Counted from the first letter of the stretch, positions 36,799 to 44,855 are shown. The stretch: DNA of 64,000 nucleotides from Methanomassiliicoccales archaeon (GCA_026394395.1 JAPKYK010000003.1:262547-326546); one strand, 5' to 3'. Program-made: numbers and translations. Notes: generated from the letters alone by a model not told the origin.

Positions 36799-38066
36799 GG
36801 TGCTCCCTCCAGGTCGCGCGGGTCGGTTATGCGGCCGGTGACGGCCGAAGCGGCCACCACCGCCGGTCCAGCCAGGTACACCTCGGAATCACGATGGCCC
36901 ATGCGACCGATGAAGTTCCGATTGGTGCTGCTTATGCATCTCTCTCCAGGAGCGAGTACGCCCATGTGCCCTCCCAGGCATGCTCCACAGGTCGGACCGG
37001 AGATGAAGGCTCCGGTGCGGGAGAGCTCGGCCAGTAGCCCTTCGGCCATGGCTTGCTCGAACACCTTGACGGAAGCGGGCACGACCACCATGCGCACGTT
37101 CGGGTGGACCTTCCGTCCGCGCATGACCTCGGCGGCCATGCGCAGGTCCTCGATGCGCCCGTTGGTGCATGAGCCGAGGTACGCCTGGTCGATCTCCACG
37201 TCCACCTCGCTGGCCTTCCTTCCGTTCGACGGAAGGTGCGGCATGGCCACCATGCTCTCAAGTTCTGACAGGTCGTATTCCAGGGTACGTTCGTACGTCA
37301 CCCCGTGGTCCGGGCTGGTGGCCTTGAACGCGCCCTTGCGCACCGTCTTCATGTAGGCGACCGTGGCGGCGTCGCAGGGGAACACCCCGGCCTTGGCCCC
37401 GGCCTCGATGACCATGTTGGATACGGACAGACGGTCGGAGACGGTGAGCGCGGCCACGCCGGTCCCCCCGAACTCCAGGGCCTTGTAGGTCGCTCCGTCC
37501 ACCCCGATGTCGCTGATGATCTTGAGCACCAGGTCCTTTCCGCCCACGTACTTGGACAGCCTTCCCTTGAGCTTTATTTGCATAGAGCCGGGCACCTTGA
37601 ACCACAGACGACCGGTGGCGAAGACCGCCGCCGCCTCCGAGCTGCCGACGCCGGTGGAGAAGGCGTTCACCCCGCCATAGGTGCATGTATGCGAATCGGC
37701 TCCCACGACGAGGGCACCAGGATAAGCAAAGCCGTGGTCCAGCATGACCTGATGGCATACACCTCCGCGACCCACCTCGAAATAGTTGGTGATGTTCCAG
37801 CGTTTGGCGAAATCGCGCATCTCCTTGGCCTGCTTAGCCGAGGCCACGTCCTTGTTGGGCACGAAGTGGTCGGGCACCAGCACGATCTTGTCCCGGAAGG
37901 GCTCGCAGCCCAGAGCTTCAAACTCCTGGAAGGCCAGTGGACCGGTGACGTCGTTGACCATGACGTAATCGACGTCCGCTTCAACGATATCCCCGGCTGC
38001 GGCGTCCTGCCCGGACTTCATTGACAGTATCTTCTCCGAAATGGTCTTGGGATGATTCGCTTTCAT
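36795..38066 (-). CDS. leuC: 3-isopropylmalate dehydratase large subunit
   Basis: Iron-sulfur aconitase-family subunit, 423 residues. Cluster cysteines are in YLGSCTNGRIEDL and SGPTCGACLGGHMG, with a third in the DSHTCTYGGVNAF segment. VPDHFVPNKD and VCHQVMLDHG are also present. It starts ten bases after leuA and overlaps leuD. Together LeuC and LeuD act in leucine synthesis and possibly in citramalate-based isoleucine synthesis. Confidence 0.95.
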   Translation of the reverse strand: MKANHPKTISEKILSMKSGQDAAAGDIVEADVDYVMVNDVTGPLAFQEFEALGCEPFRDKIVLVPDHFVPNKDVASAKQAKEMRDFAKRWNITNYFEVGRGGVCHQVMLDHGFAYPGALVVGADSHTCTYGGVNAFSTGVGSSEAAAVFATGRLWFKVPGSMQIKLKGRLSKYVGGKDLVLKIISDIGVDGATYKALEFGGTGVAALTVSDRLSVSNMVIEAGAKAGVFPCDAATVAYMKTVRKGAFKATSPDHGVTYERTLEYDLSELESMVAMPHLPSNGRKASEVDVEIDQAYLGSCTNGRIEDLRMAAEVMRGRKVHPNVRMVVVPASVKVFEQAMAEGLLAELSRTGAFISGPTCGACLGGHMGVLAPGERCISSTNRNFIGRMGHRDSEVYLAGPAVVAASAVTGRITDPRDLEGAP

Positions 38067-38076
38067 TTGATCGCTC

Positions 38077-39681
38077 CTAAGGTTTGATCCGGGCCAGCAG
38101 GCGGTCGATGGCCTCCATGGCCGCGTCCACGCTGGTCAGGACGATGTCCGAGCCTATGCTCTTGCCCACCGACATGACGTTCTGGTCGCCGTTCATCTTC
38201 AGCTTGACGGTCACTTCGCACAGGGCGTCGCTGCCTCCGGTGATGGCGTTGAGCCGGTACTCCACCAGGGAAATGTTCTCACTCACCGCCGAACGTATGG
38301 CGTTAAGGGCTGCGTCCACCGGGCCGATGCCCACGTTGGACGAGCGCACCATCTTTCCGTCGACGTCGATGACCACCGTCGAGGTGGGCGTGATGTTCAT
38401 GCCGGTGAACACGGTGAACTCCTTCAGCTGCACGTGGCGCCTCTCCTTCTCCATCTGGCCGGCCACGTGCATAGCTAGGGCCACCAACTCGGCGTCGTCC
38501 ACTCCCTTCCCGCTCTCGGCCAGCCTCTTGATCTTGTCCACCACGCCGGTGAGCATGTCATCCGGCAAGCAGATCCCGTATTGGCTCAGCTTCTCCTTGA
38601 CCGAGTGGGCACCGGTGTGCTTGCCCATCACGATGTTGCGCTGCATGCCCACCAGCTCGGGGCTGAAGGCCTCGTAGGTCGAGGGGTCCTTGAGCACGCC
38701 GTGCACGTGGATCCCGGACTCGTGGGCGAAAGCGTTGTTGCCTACGATCGCTTTGTTGCCGGGGACCGGCATCCCGGTCATCCTGGAGACCGTCTTGGAG
38801 ATCATTCCCAGCTTTCGAGTGTCCACGTTGGTGCGTACGTTCATGAAGGCCAGGAGACCCATGACGACCTCCTCGAGGGCGGCGTTCCCCGCCCTCTCTC
38901 CGAGACCGTTCACGCATACGTGCACCTGGCGGGCGCCTTTTCGCACCGCTGCCAGAGAGTTCGCGACCGCTAGGCCGAAATCGTCGTGGCAGTGCGTGGA
39001 GAGCGGGACCTTGGTCACCTTCATGACCTCGGAGACCAGGTACTCCATGGCCGCCGGGGACATGGTGCCTACAGTGTCCGGCAGGTTGATCTTGTGCACC
39101 CCGGCCTCCTGCACGGCGATGTGCATCTCCTTAAGGAAGTCCAGCTCGGTACGGGTGCCGTCCTCGCAGGAGAACTCCACGATGACCCCGCGGGAACGGG
39201 CGTACTCCACCGCGTCGACGGCTCTGGCCTTGACCTGCTCGCGGGTCATATTCAGCTTGTTCTTCATGTGTACTTCGGACGTGGCGATGAACACGTGAAC
39301 GTAGTTCACCCCGCTGTCCACCGCCGAGTCGATGTCCTCCCTTGAGCAACGGGCCAGGCCGCACACCTTGGCCTTCAGGCCGAGAGAGCATATCTTGCGT
39401 ATGGCCTCCTGTTCTCCCTTGGATGTACGGGGGAAGCCCGCCTCTATGACGTCAACGCCGAGATCGTCCAGCAGCTGGGCTATGCGCACCTTGTCGTCCA
39501 TGGATAAGGCCACACCGGGCGTCTGCTCCCCGTCGCGCAGGGTGGTGTCGAGGATCTCGACCCTCTCCGGGGTGGAGGGGTCCAAAGCGAAGCGGTTGAA
39601 ATGACTGGTGAATATTTTGTCCGCATCACTCCCGCCTTGGGCGTTATAGTCCTGACTGCATGACGTTCGAAGTTCGGTCAC
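38077..39681 (-). CDS. leuA: 2-isopropylmalate synthase (or citramalate synthase)
   Basis: DRE-TIM metallolyase condensing acetyl-CoA with a 2-oxoacid, about 534 residues. Catalytic motif ILDTTLRDGEQTPGV lies near residue 40, the metal motif is STHCHDDFGLAVANS, and HESGIHVHGVL is also present. The C-terminal about 120 residues are a LeuA regulatory domain binding leucine or isoleucine. IPMS, citramalate synthase and the homocitrate synthase AksA are hard to tell apart by eye. GTG 39681 is chosen because GAGGTGG is just upstream; GTG 39690 lies inside that site. It ends in TAG. Confidence 0.88.
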   Translation of the reverse strand: MTELRTSCSQDYNAQGGSDADKIFTSHFNRFALDPSTPERVEILDTTLRDGEQTPGVALSMDDKVRIAQLLDDLGVDVIEAGFPRTSKGEQEAIRKICSLGLKAKVCGLARCSREDIDSAVDSGVNYVHVFIATSEVHMKNKLNMTREQVKARAVDAVEYARSRGVIVEFSCEDGTRTELDFLKEMHIAVQEAGVHKINLPDTVGTMSPAAMEYLVSEVMKVTKVPLSTHCHDDFGLAVANSLAAVRKGARQVHVCVNGLGERAGNAALEEVVMGLLAFMNVRTNVDTRKLGMISKTVSRMTGMPVPGNKAIVGNNAFAHESGIHVHGVLKDPSTYEAFSPELVGMQRNIVMGKHTGAHSVKEKLSQYGICLPDDMLTGVVDKIKRLAESGKGVDDAELVALAMHVAGQMEKERRHVQLKEFTVFTGMNITPTSTVVIDVDGKMVRSSNVGIGPVDAALNAIRSAVSENISLVEYRLNAITGGSDALCEVTVKLKMNGDQNVMSVGKSIGSDIVLTSVDAAMEAIDRLLARIKP

Positions 39682-39723
39682 GATAACCACCTCTTACATC
39701 CAGGGTCGCAGCAATGAGCTACC

Positions 39724-39774
39724 TTACGCACGCAAAAGACCGTGTCCGTCCACGATAATTATGCTCATCGTCAT
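39724..39774 (-). CDS. Candidate leader peptide of the leu operon
   Basis: A 16-codon ORF on the leuA transcript reads MTMSIIIVDGHGLLRA and ends TAA, 42 bases before leuA. Six of sixteen residues are Ile, Val or Leu, with a run of Ile-Ile-Ile-Val and a Leu-Leu pair. The TATA box at 39806-39817 predicts transcription start near 39786, about 12 bases before its ATG, and GGGG lies just before that ATG. Bacterial ilv and leu attenuator peptides look like this. Whether it is translated is unknown. Confidence 0.35.
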   Translation of the reverse strand: MTMSIIIVDGHGLLRA

Positions 39775-39777
39775 ACC

Positions 39778-39817
39778 CCGTATGTACGGCATCTGAACTA
39801 GGACCATATTATATAAT
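39778..39817 (-). promoter_or_regulatory. leuA promoter and start-site palindrome
   Basis: On the minus strand the TATA box ATTATATAATAT (39806-39817) sits about 26 bases before a predicted start near 39786. A palindrome CCGTA-TG-TACGG (39778-39789) covers that start, the usual place for an archaeal repressor site. The leader to leuA is then about 105 bases. Confidence 0.6.
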
Positions 39818-39839
39818 CATTGCTAAGGGTTGACACACA

Positions 39840-40469
39840 TCACACCCCACGCCTGTCGCCCCAAATAATCTTGTGCAGCTGCGGCAGAACCCGCACCTCC
39901 AGCCTTTTGGACAGAACGTACTTGACGACAGGTTCGAGGCTGAGCCCGTCTACCGGGGTGAAGATGACGGAGCATTTGGGGCGGTGCTTCCGCAGGACCT
40001 CCTCGGCCCTCTCCAGATCGTCCTGGTCGGCCACCACGAACTTCAGCTGGTCCTTGGAAGACAGTAATTCCAGGTTCTCCAGCCGCATCTTCCGCTCCTC
40101 GCCGGAGGAGGGACACTTGTAGTCCATGCTGATGAGGAGGTCCGTATGGTCCGGCAGGCCTTCCAGGGAGATCGAGCCGTTGGTCTCGAGGGAGATGTGC
40201 TTCCCCTCCTCGAGCAGCCTCTGAATCAGCTTGCGGCTCTCTTCCTGCAGCAGTGGTTCGCCGCCGGTCAGGCAGACGTGCCGGACCCGATATCCTTTCA
40301 CGCTCTCCACCACCTCCTCGACCTCCAGCTCCGCCCCGCCCTCGCTGGCGTAGCGCGTGTCGCACCAACGGCAGTCCAGGTTGCATCCGCTCAGGCGAAC
40401 GAAGACCGTGGGCAGCCCCATGGTCCCACCCTCGCCCTGAACGGACAGGAAGATCTCGTTGACCAGCAT
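39840..40469 (-). CDS. queE: 7-carboxy-7-deazaguanine synthase
   Basis: Radical SAM enzyme of preQ0 synthesis, 209 residues. The N-terminal motif NEIFLSVQGEGGTMGLPTVF is followed by the CX3CX2C cluster site CNLDCRWCDTRYA near residue 29, then LTGGEPLLQ and SLETNGSISL. In archaea preQ0 becomes archaeosine at tRNA position 15. It is last in queD-queC-queE, one base after the queC stop. Confidence 0.95.
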   Translation of the reverse strand: MLVNEIFLSVQGEGGTMGLPTVFVRLSGCNLDCRWCDTRYASEGGAELEVEEVVESVKGYRVRHVCLTGGEPLLQEESRKLIQRLLEEGKHISLETNGSISLEGLPDHTDLLISMDYKCPSSGEERKMRLENLELLSSKDQLKFVVADQDDLERAEEVLRKHRPKCSVIFTPVDGLSLEPVVKYVLSKRLEVRVLPQLHKIIWGDRRGV

Positions 40470-40470
40470 C

Positions 40471-41142
40471 CTAACCCTCGTAGGGCACGGGGTCCTTCAT
40501 CCCGGCTTCTTTGAAACCTTTCAATCTGAGCAGGCAGGAGTCGCAGCGGCCGCAGGCCTTCTTCCCGCCGCGGTAGCAGCTCCAGGTCAACTGGAACGGC
40601 ACGCCCATCTCTTTCCCCATCTGCACGATCTCGGCCTTGGTCTTGCGCAGTATGGGATGCTCCACCCTCACCGGGTGGCCCAAGGTGCCGGCCTTGGTTC
40701 CCACCTCGATCATCCGCTCGAAGGCCTGGAAGAACTCCGGCCGGCAGTCCGGGTATCCGCTGTAATCGATGGCGTTGGCCCCGATGAACACCTTGCTGGC
40801 CCCGATGCTCTCGGCCAGACCTGCGGCCACGCTTAGGAATATTATGTTGCGGGCCGGAACGTAGGTGTCCGGGATGTCGTAACCGATGTCCTGGGCCCGG
40901 TGGCGGTCCGGTACGGGTATGGACATGTCGGTCAGAGCGCTCTTGAAATCCGTAAGGGGAAAGTTCATGACCACGTGCTTGACACCGTAATGAGCGGCGA
41001 CGGCCTTGGCTGCTTCCAGCTCCCGGATGTGCCGCTGCCCGTAGTTGATGGTCAGGGCGGTGACCTCGTACCCCTCTCGCAGCGCGTAGGCCAGCGACAC
41101 CGTTGAGTCCATGCCTCCGGAAAGGAGGCAGATGGCCTTCAT
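40471..41142 (-). CDS. queC: 7-cyano-7-deazaguanine synthase
   Basis: ATP-dependent conversion of 7-carboxy-7-deazaguanine to preQ0, 223 residues. PP-loop CLLSGGMDSTVSLAYAL is at the N-terminus, with INYGQRH and the C-terminal zinc site in CYRGGKKACGRCDSC. The proper start ATG at 41142 overlaps the end of queD by four bases; the longer ORF upstream is a queD shadow. It ends in TAG. Confidence 0.95.
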   Translation of the reverse strand: MKAICLLSGGMDSTVSLAYALREGYEVTALTINYGQRHIRELEAAKAVAAHYGVKHVVMNFPLTDFKSALTDMSIPVPDRHRAQDIGYDIPDTYVPARNIIFLSVAAGLAESIGASKVFIGANAIDYSGYPDCRPEFFQAFERMIEVGTKAGTLGHPVRVEHPILRKTKAEIVQMGKEMGVPFQLTWSCYRGGKKACGRCDSCLLRLKGFKEAGMKDPVPYEG

Positions 41143-41621
41143 CGCTTGGCCCCCAGCTTCTTGCTTATCCAGGCGCTCTGCCCCAGCTCCTCGTGGACCC
41201 CTACTTCCACTTCTTTGATGTTCAGCGGGAAGTCCATTGCGTCCAGCAATCTGTCTAATATTATCTGGCAAAGGGCCTCGGCACTGCTCTCCTCCGTAGG
41301 CAGCATGACCACGTCCTCCTTGGGCAGGGCGTACTTCTTGCCGTCGGCCTTTATGAAGACCTCCTCCCCCAGGACGATGGTTATCTTCTTGGAATTGGCC
41401 GGAATGAGCACGCGGTGGTCCAGGTCCTCGGCGATGGACCTGAGCTCCTTCTTCAGCGGGATGAAGTCCATCATCATCCCGTCCTTGCCCACTTCCCCCT
41501 GCAGCTTGAGGCTGACGACGTAGGTGTGGCCGTGCAGCCTTCCGCACTTCTGATGCCCGGCGATGAAATGGCACGCAGAGAACCTGATACCGGCGAACTC
41601 CCCGTCGATCTCCAATCTCAT
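41139..41621 (-). CDS. queD: 6-carboxytetrahydropterin synthase family protein
   Basis: A 160-residue QueD/PTPS-fold enzyme, first committed step to 7-deazaguanine. The zinc and catalytic segment FSACHFIAGHQKC is followed by GRLHGHTYVV, and a C-terminal VGVHEELGQSAW supplies the pterin-binding Glu. An insert around residues 85-110 is longer than in bacterial QueD. It starts 39 bases after mtxX on the same strand. Confidence 0.93.
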   Translation of the reverse strand: MRLEIDGEFAGIRFSACHFIAGHQKCGRLHGHTYVVSLKLQGEVGKDGMMMDFIPLKKELRSIAEDLDHRVLIPANSKKITIVLGEEVFIKADGKKYALPKEDVVMLPTEESSAEALCQIILDRLLDAMDFPLNIKEVEVGVHEELGQSAWISKKLGAKR

Positions 41622-41660
41622 CTCTGTACCTCCATTGACTATTGTCCGTTTCCCAGATAA

Positions 41661-42422
41661 TCATTTTCCCTTAACTACCAGGGCCGAGGCCAAGGCGATG
41701 GAGTCGGTGTAGCATTTCTTGGCTCTGGAGGTATCCACGAAGACCTTGTCCAAATTGAGTATGGGCGCGCCCATGGACACGCAGCCGTCGACCAGATGCA
41801 TGGTCCGGAAGATGATGTTTCCGGTGATCCCGTCCGGGGCGATGATGAGGTCCTTGCTGCGCACGGCGTCCTCGATGAGTATCTGGCAATGCTCAACGGA
41901 GTATCCTTCCTCTTTTCCCAGACGCTCCACCTCCATCCCTTCGCGGATGGTGCGGTCCACCTCCGGGCTCCGACCGATGTCGCCCGTACGGCCTCCGGAG
42001 AGGACCCCGACCTTCATCTCCTGACCGAGCGAGGCGAACAGCTTGGCCATCAGCCTGATTAATTCCATCCTCTCATCTACGTTCCAACCCTCGTCCACTC
42101 CCACCGGGGCCAGGAAGAACATGCGCCCCCCTTTAGGCTGCATCAACGCCGCTCGCAGCAAATGGTCGAGGGAGAACTGGTGCTTCACCGCGGCCATGGT
42201 GCTGTTGGCGCTGAGGTCTCCCCGCACGGCGGCATCGATCTCTCCCTTGGCCAAGGCTGAGACCATTTCCTCCGGGGACTCGAACACCAGCACGTCGGCG
42301 TAACCTTTACGCTCGGCCGAGCGCGCGCTGTCCTTGACCTTGCGGGAATCCTCACCGACGCCTATCCCCACCCGGGCCCGGTTGTCCTTGGCCCTCTGGA
42401 GTATCTGTTCGGGGGCGAGCAT
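41661..42422 (-). CDS. mtxX: Methanogenesis marker protein 4 / MtxX
   Basis: A 253-residue protein related to phosphate acetyl/butyryltransferases and known as a methanogen-specific marker (MtxX, marker 4); its reaction is unknown. Motifs: RVGIGVGEDSRKVKDSA, IDAAVRGDLSANSTM and APDGITGNIIFRTMHL. The start is set at 42422 (MLAPEQILQRAK) because the TATA box (AAATATATGC, 42444-42453) predicts transcription start within a base or two of that ATG; the ORF is open to 42473, but that part would not be transcribed. It precedes queDCE, probably one transcript. Confidence 0.88.
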   Translation of the reverse strand: MLAPEQILQRAKDNRARVGIGVGEDSRKVKDSARSAERKGYADVLVFESPEEMVSALAKGEIDAAVRGDLSANSTMAAVKHQFSLDHLLRAALMQPKGGRMFFLAPVGVDEGWNVDERMELIRLMAKLFASLGQEMKVGVLSGGRTGDIGRSPEVDRTIREGMEVERLGKEEGYSVEHCQILIEDAVRSKDLIIAPDGITGNIIFRTMHLVDGCVSMGAPILNLDKVFVDTSRAKKCYTDSIALASALVVKGK

Positions 42423-42443
42423 TGAGGGGTGATTCGCCCCAAC

Positions 42444-42453
42444 GCATATATTT
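42444..42453 (-). promoter_or_regulatory. TATA box of mtxX
   Basis: AAATATATGC on the minus strand, centre near 42449, predicts a start near 42423, at the mtxX ATG. The message would be leaderless. Confidence 0.6.
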
Positions 42454-42485
42454 ACTTCATTCCCACCGGTCACTGGCGGCCGGCC

Positions 42486-42593
42486 TCACTTCATCTTTCG
42501 CTCAAGGTGGGCCTGGAACTTAGCCTCGTCCTCGTACCGGAAAATATGCTTGGGCTTGAGCTGGCCTTCGTAATCGGAAAGACCTCTTGGCAA
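42486..42593 (-). CDS. Candidate 35-residue basic protein
   Basis: Short ORF with a TTG start (42593) behind AAGGAGAG, ending TGA at 42486. The product begins M-PRGLSDYEGQLKPKHIFRY and ends in a charged helix (EDEAKFQAHLERKMK). The composition looks coding and in-frame reading is open back to a TAA near 42611. Spacing from the ribosome site to TTG is long (about 12 bases). I do not recognise it. It lies between the mtxX promoter and the end of dph2, behind a perfect palindrome. Confidence 0.4.
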   Translation of the reverse strand: MPRGLSDYEGQLKPKHIFRYEDEAKFQAHLERKMK

Positions 42594-42614
42594 GAAGGAT
42601 TCGATCTCTCCTTA

Positions 42615-42633
42615 CAGTAACGGTTCGTTACTG
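42615..42633. promoter_or_regulatory. Perfect 8-base palindrome
   Basis: CAGTAACG-GTT-CGTTACTG, eight matched bases each side of a three-base centre, between the dph2 stop and the small ORF. An AT-rich stretch at about 42650-42665 on the minus strand would put a transcript start at its edge. There is no T-run after it, so an operator is more likely than a terminator. Confidence 0.5.
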
Positions 42634-42666
42634 AAAGCTGTCCGCACGGAATCCATCAATAATCCA

Positions 42667-43526
42667 TTAATATGAAACCAAGCCGGGGGTGTCTCCCTCC
42701 AATATCTGGTCCAACTGGTAATCGCTCATGTCCCGCATACCCATGACCATCTTCAGCTCCCAGGGCGTGAGGAGCGGTAGGGGATAGTGCGGACCGTCGT
42801 CGATAGCTAGACGAGGGCAGGCGGTGCTGACGGCGGCTTCGGCCCGATAGGGGAGGAGGGCCTCTGGCCTGATCTCGTTGAGCATGATCAGGTTCGCTTT
42901 CTTTCCTCGTTCGCGAAGAAGTCTTAGACAGCCCTTGGCCGTGTCCATGCGGAGCTGCCCGGGCGTGTCGCACACCAGCACCAGCCAGTCGTTGACGTCC
43001 CGCCCAGGAAGATGAACTGGTCCACCGACCCCTTCAAGGAGAGCACGCTGGTCACGTTGCACCCTAACACCTGTCCAGGCGCGGAGGTGCGGGCGTCTCC
43101 CTTTCCAATACTGACCTGGCGACCCATGTCTTGCAGGGCCGCCTCGGCCGCGTGCAGAAGGTGCAGATGCTGGGCCGTGGCTACGAGCCCGATCCTCCGG
43201 GCCAAGCGGTCGGAGCATCCCTGTAAGGTCTGGCGGATGTCGAAGTCGATAAGCACCTCCACGAACACCGTAGGCATCTTGAGCTTGAGATCTGGAATAG
43301 GCGCGTGTCCGAAATGAACGAGAAGGTCAAGGCCATCATAGGCCCTCAGATCGCAAGCCCCGTAGCAAGGATCGCCCAGGATGACCACTTGGCTGCCGGT
43401 AGCCTCCTCTATCCGTTCGGCCATCTCCCTGGCCTTGGTCTTAAGGCCTTCGGGCATCTGCAGACCGATCGTGTCAGCATGGTGCGCCTTGATCTCTTCA
43501 ATCGCTGCTTCCAACCGTATGTCCAT
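42667..43526 (-). pseudogene. dph2: dph2, diphthamide synthesis radical SAM-like enzyme, disrupted
   Basis: Dph2 transfers the 3-amino-3-carboxypropyl group of SAM to the histidine of elongation factor 2. The first 176 codons are intact (GDPCYGACD with C54/C58, GKGDARTSAPGQVLGCN with C156, then DQFIFLGG). At about 42999-43001 the homology jumps to another frame (NDWLVLVCDTPGQLRMD onward, with TACPRLAIDD near the end). Compared with Pyrococcus Dph2, roughly 48 residues containing the conserved FHPLG and DPY region are missing at the jump. All three cluster cysteines survive but not in one frame. This is either a real deletion or an assembly fault. Confidence 0.8.
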
Positions 43527-43705
43527 GGGGCATCACCATGCTGACGACTTCTTCCGTTCAGTCTCTGGTATCTGCCGGAATCTGTTGAAACGCGGACGGC
43601 AGAGACTGATCTTCGGAGTCGAAGTGGTCATCATAGTGTAGAAAACCATCGGAATAATTAATCCTTGCAGGGTAAACAAAATAAAAGGGATTGATGGAAA
43701 GTGGT

Positions 43706-44221
43706 TTACTTAACCAGCTCAGCGCCCTTCTCCACTTCTATGAAGCAGGGGGTGGGCAACTTGAGCGAAGCCTTCCACAACGCCTGTTTGGCGTTCTTGA
43801 AGGCGGCGACGGGCACCCTGATGGTCAGGATGACTTGTCCGGCGTGCACGCGGGCGGCGGTGCCCACGTTCTTACCGAAGGCGCCCCTCATGCCGCTGGA
43901 GATACGGTCGGCACCGGCACCGGTGGCGAGCTTGTTCTCCCTGAGCACGTGGTGAGGATAGATCCTGAACTTGATGTGGTAGTTGTTACCGGGGATCTTG
44001 GACATCTCCCTGTTGGCGGCGATACGAGCGGCCTCCATGGCGGTGTGCCTGATCTGACAGGTCTCCTTGACCTTCATGCTGACGGTAATGGGGAAATCGC
44101 CGTTGGTCGTCCCCAGGTCGAAAGTGTTGATCCTCAGGGCGGGAACTCCACCCATGTACTCCCTGCGGGTGTAAGCCTGTCCTGTGAGTCTCCTGTACAT
44201 CCTTGCCGGCTTTCTGGCCAT
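43706..44221 (-). CDS. rpl10e: Large ribosomal subunit protein L10e (uL16)
   Basis: A 171-residue ribosomal protein. The N-terminal MARKPARMYRRLTGQAYTRR is diagnostic, followed by YHIKFRIYPHHVLRENK, the ISSGMRGAFGKNVGTAARV loop reaching the peptidyl transferase centre, and FIEVEKGAELVK at the end. A divergent AT-rich promoter region separates it from the acetyltransferase. The 180 bases between it and dph2 (43527-43705) hold nothing else that I can recognise. Confidence 0.97.
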   Translation of the reverse strand: MARKPARMYRRLTGQAYTRREYMGGVPALRINTFDLGTTNGDFPITVSMKVKETCQIRHTAMEAARIAANREMSKIPGNNYHIKFRIYPHHVLRENKLATGAGADRISSGMRGAFGKNVGTAARVHAGQVILTIRVPVAAFKNAKQALWKASLKLPTPCFIEVEKGAELVK

Positions 44222-44369
44222 ATCATATCACCTGTAATAAATTAATGCGACGGGATGGCTACATTCATATTTTCCTATATAAGGCTGATGTATGCGCAGT
44301 GAGCCCATCCTGCCTATACCAGGAGGAAAAAGCTTCTTCCTTGAATACCTTTCCGTATCCGATATCAAG

Positions 44370-44855
44370 ATGGAAGTGCGGTACGAGGTCTTGGGGGAGG
44401 AGGGGCTCGACCTGATCGGTCCACTGTGGCTGTAGCTGCGACAGATGCATCGGGTAAAATCGGTGCATTTCAAGGACACCTTGGGAAGGAAGACGTTCCA
44501 GGAGAGGAAGGAAGAACTGCTGGAGAAATCGTCCGGAGGCCTGCTCAGGGTGGAGGTGGCGAGGGATGGGGACGGACGGGTAATCGCCTATTGCGTTTCC
44601 TCGATAGACCAGTCCTTGAGAGGTGAGGCCGATTCCATATTCGTCACCGTGGAACATCGGGGAATGGGGATAGGCACCCGGCTCATGGAAGGTTCCATGA
44701 GATGGATGGACGGGCTGGGAGTGAGGACAAGGGTGTTGACGGCCATCGTAGGTAACGAGGGCGTGCACGACTTCTATGCCCGTTTCGGATTCCTTCCGAA
44801 GAACGTCCTCCTTGAGTGCATTCAAGATGCTGGAAGGGAAATGGGCCCGGAGTAA
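44370..44855 (+). CDS. GNAT N-acetyltransferase with in-frame TAG codon
   Basis: Read through TAG at 44433-44435 the frame gives a 161-residue GNAT enzyme. The N-terminal part is MEVRYEVLGEEGLDLIGPLW then L-TAG-LRQMH; the core has FVTVEHRGMGIGTRLMEG (acetyl-CoA loop) and NEGVHDFYARFGF. In homologues I recall, the segment is LWEKL, so TAG falls on the lysine. Without readthrough, translation could only restart at ATG 44445 and would lose beta strand 1. TATA-like CCTATATAAGG lies at 44274-44284, and AGGAGG occurs at about 44321. An in-frame ATG at 44292 is an alternative start. The codon is either pyrrolysine or a nonsense mutation. Confidence 0.7.

Noticed and set aside
40471-41664. 397-residue version of QueC
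   Set aside because: The N-terminal 174 residues are a shadow of queD; QueC starts with its PP-loop domain at 41142.
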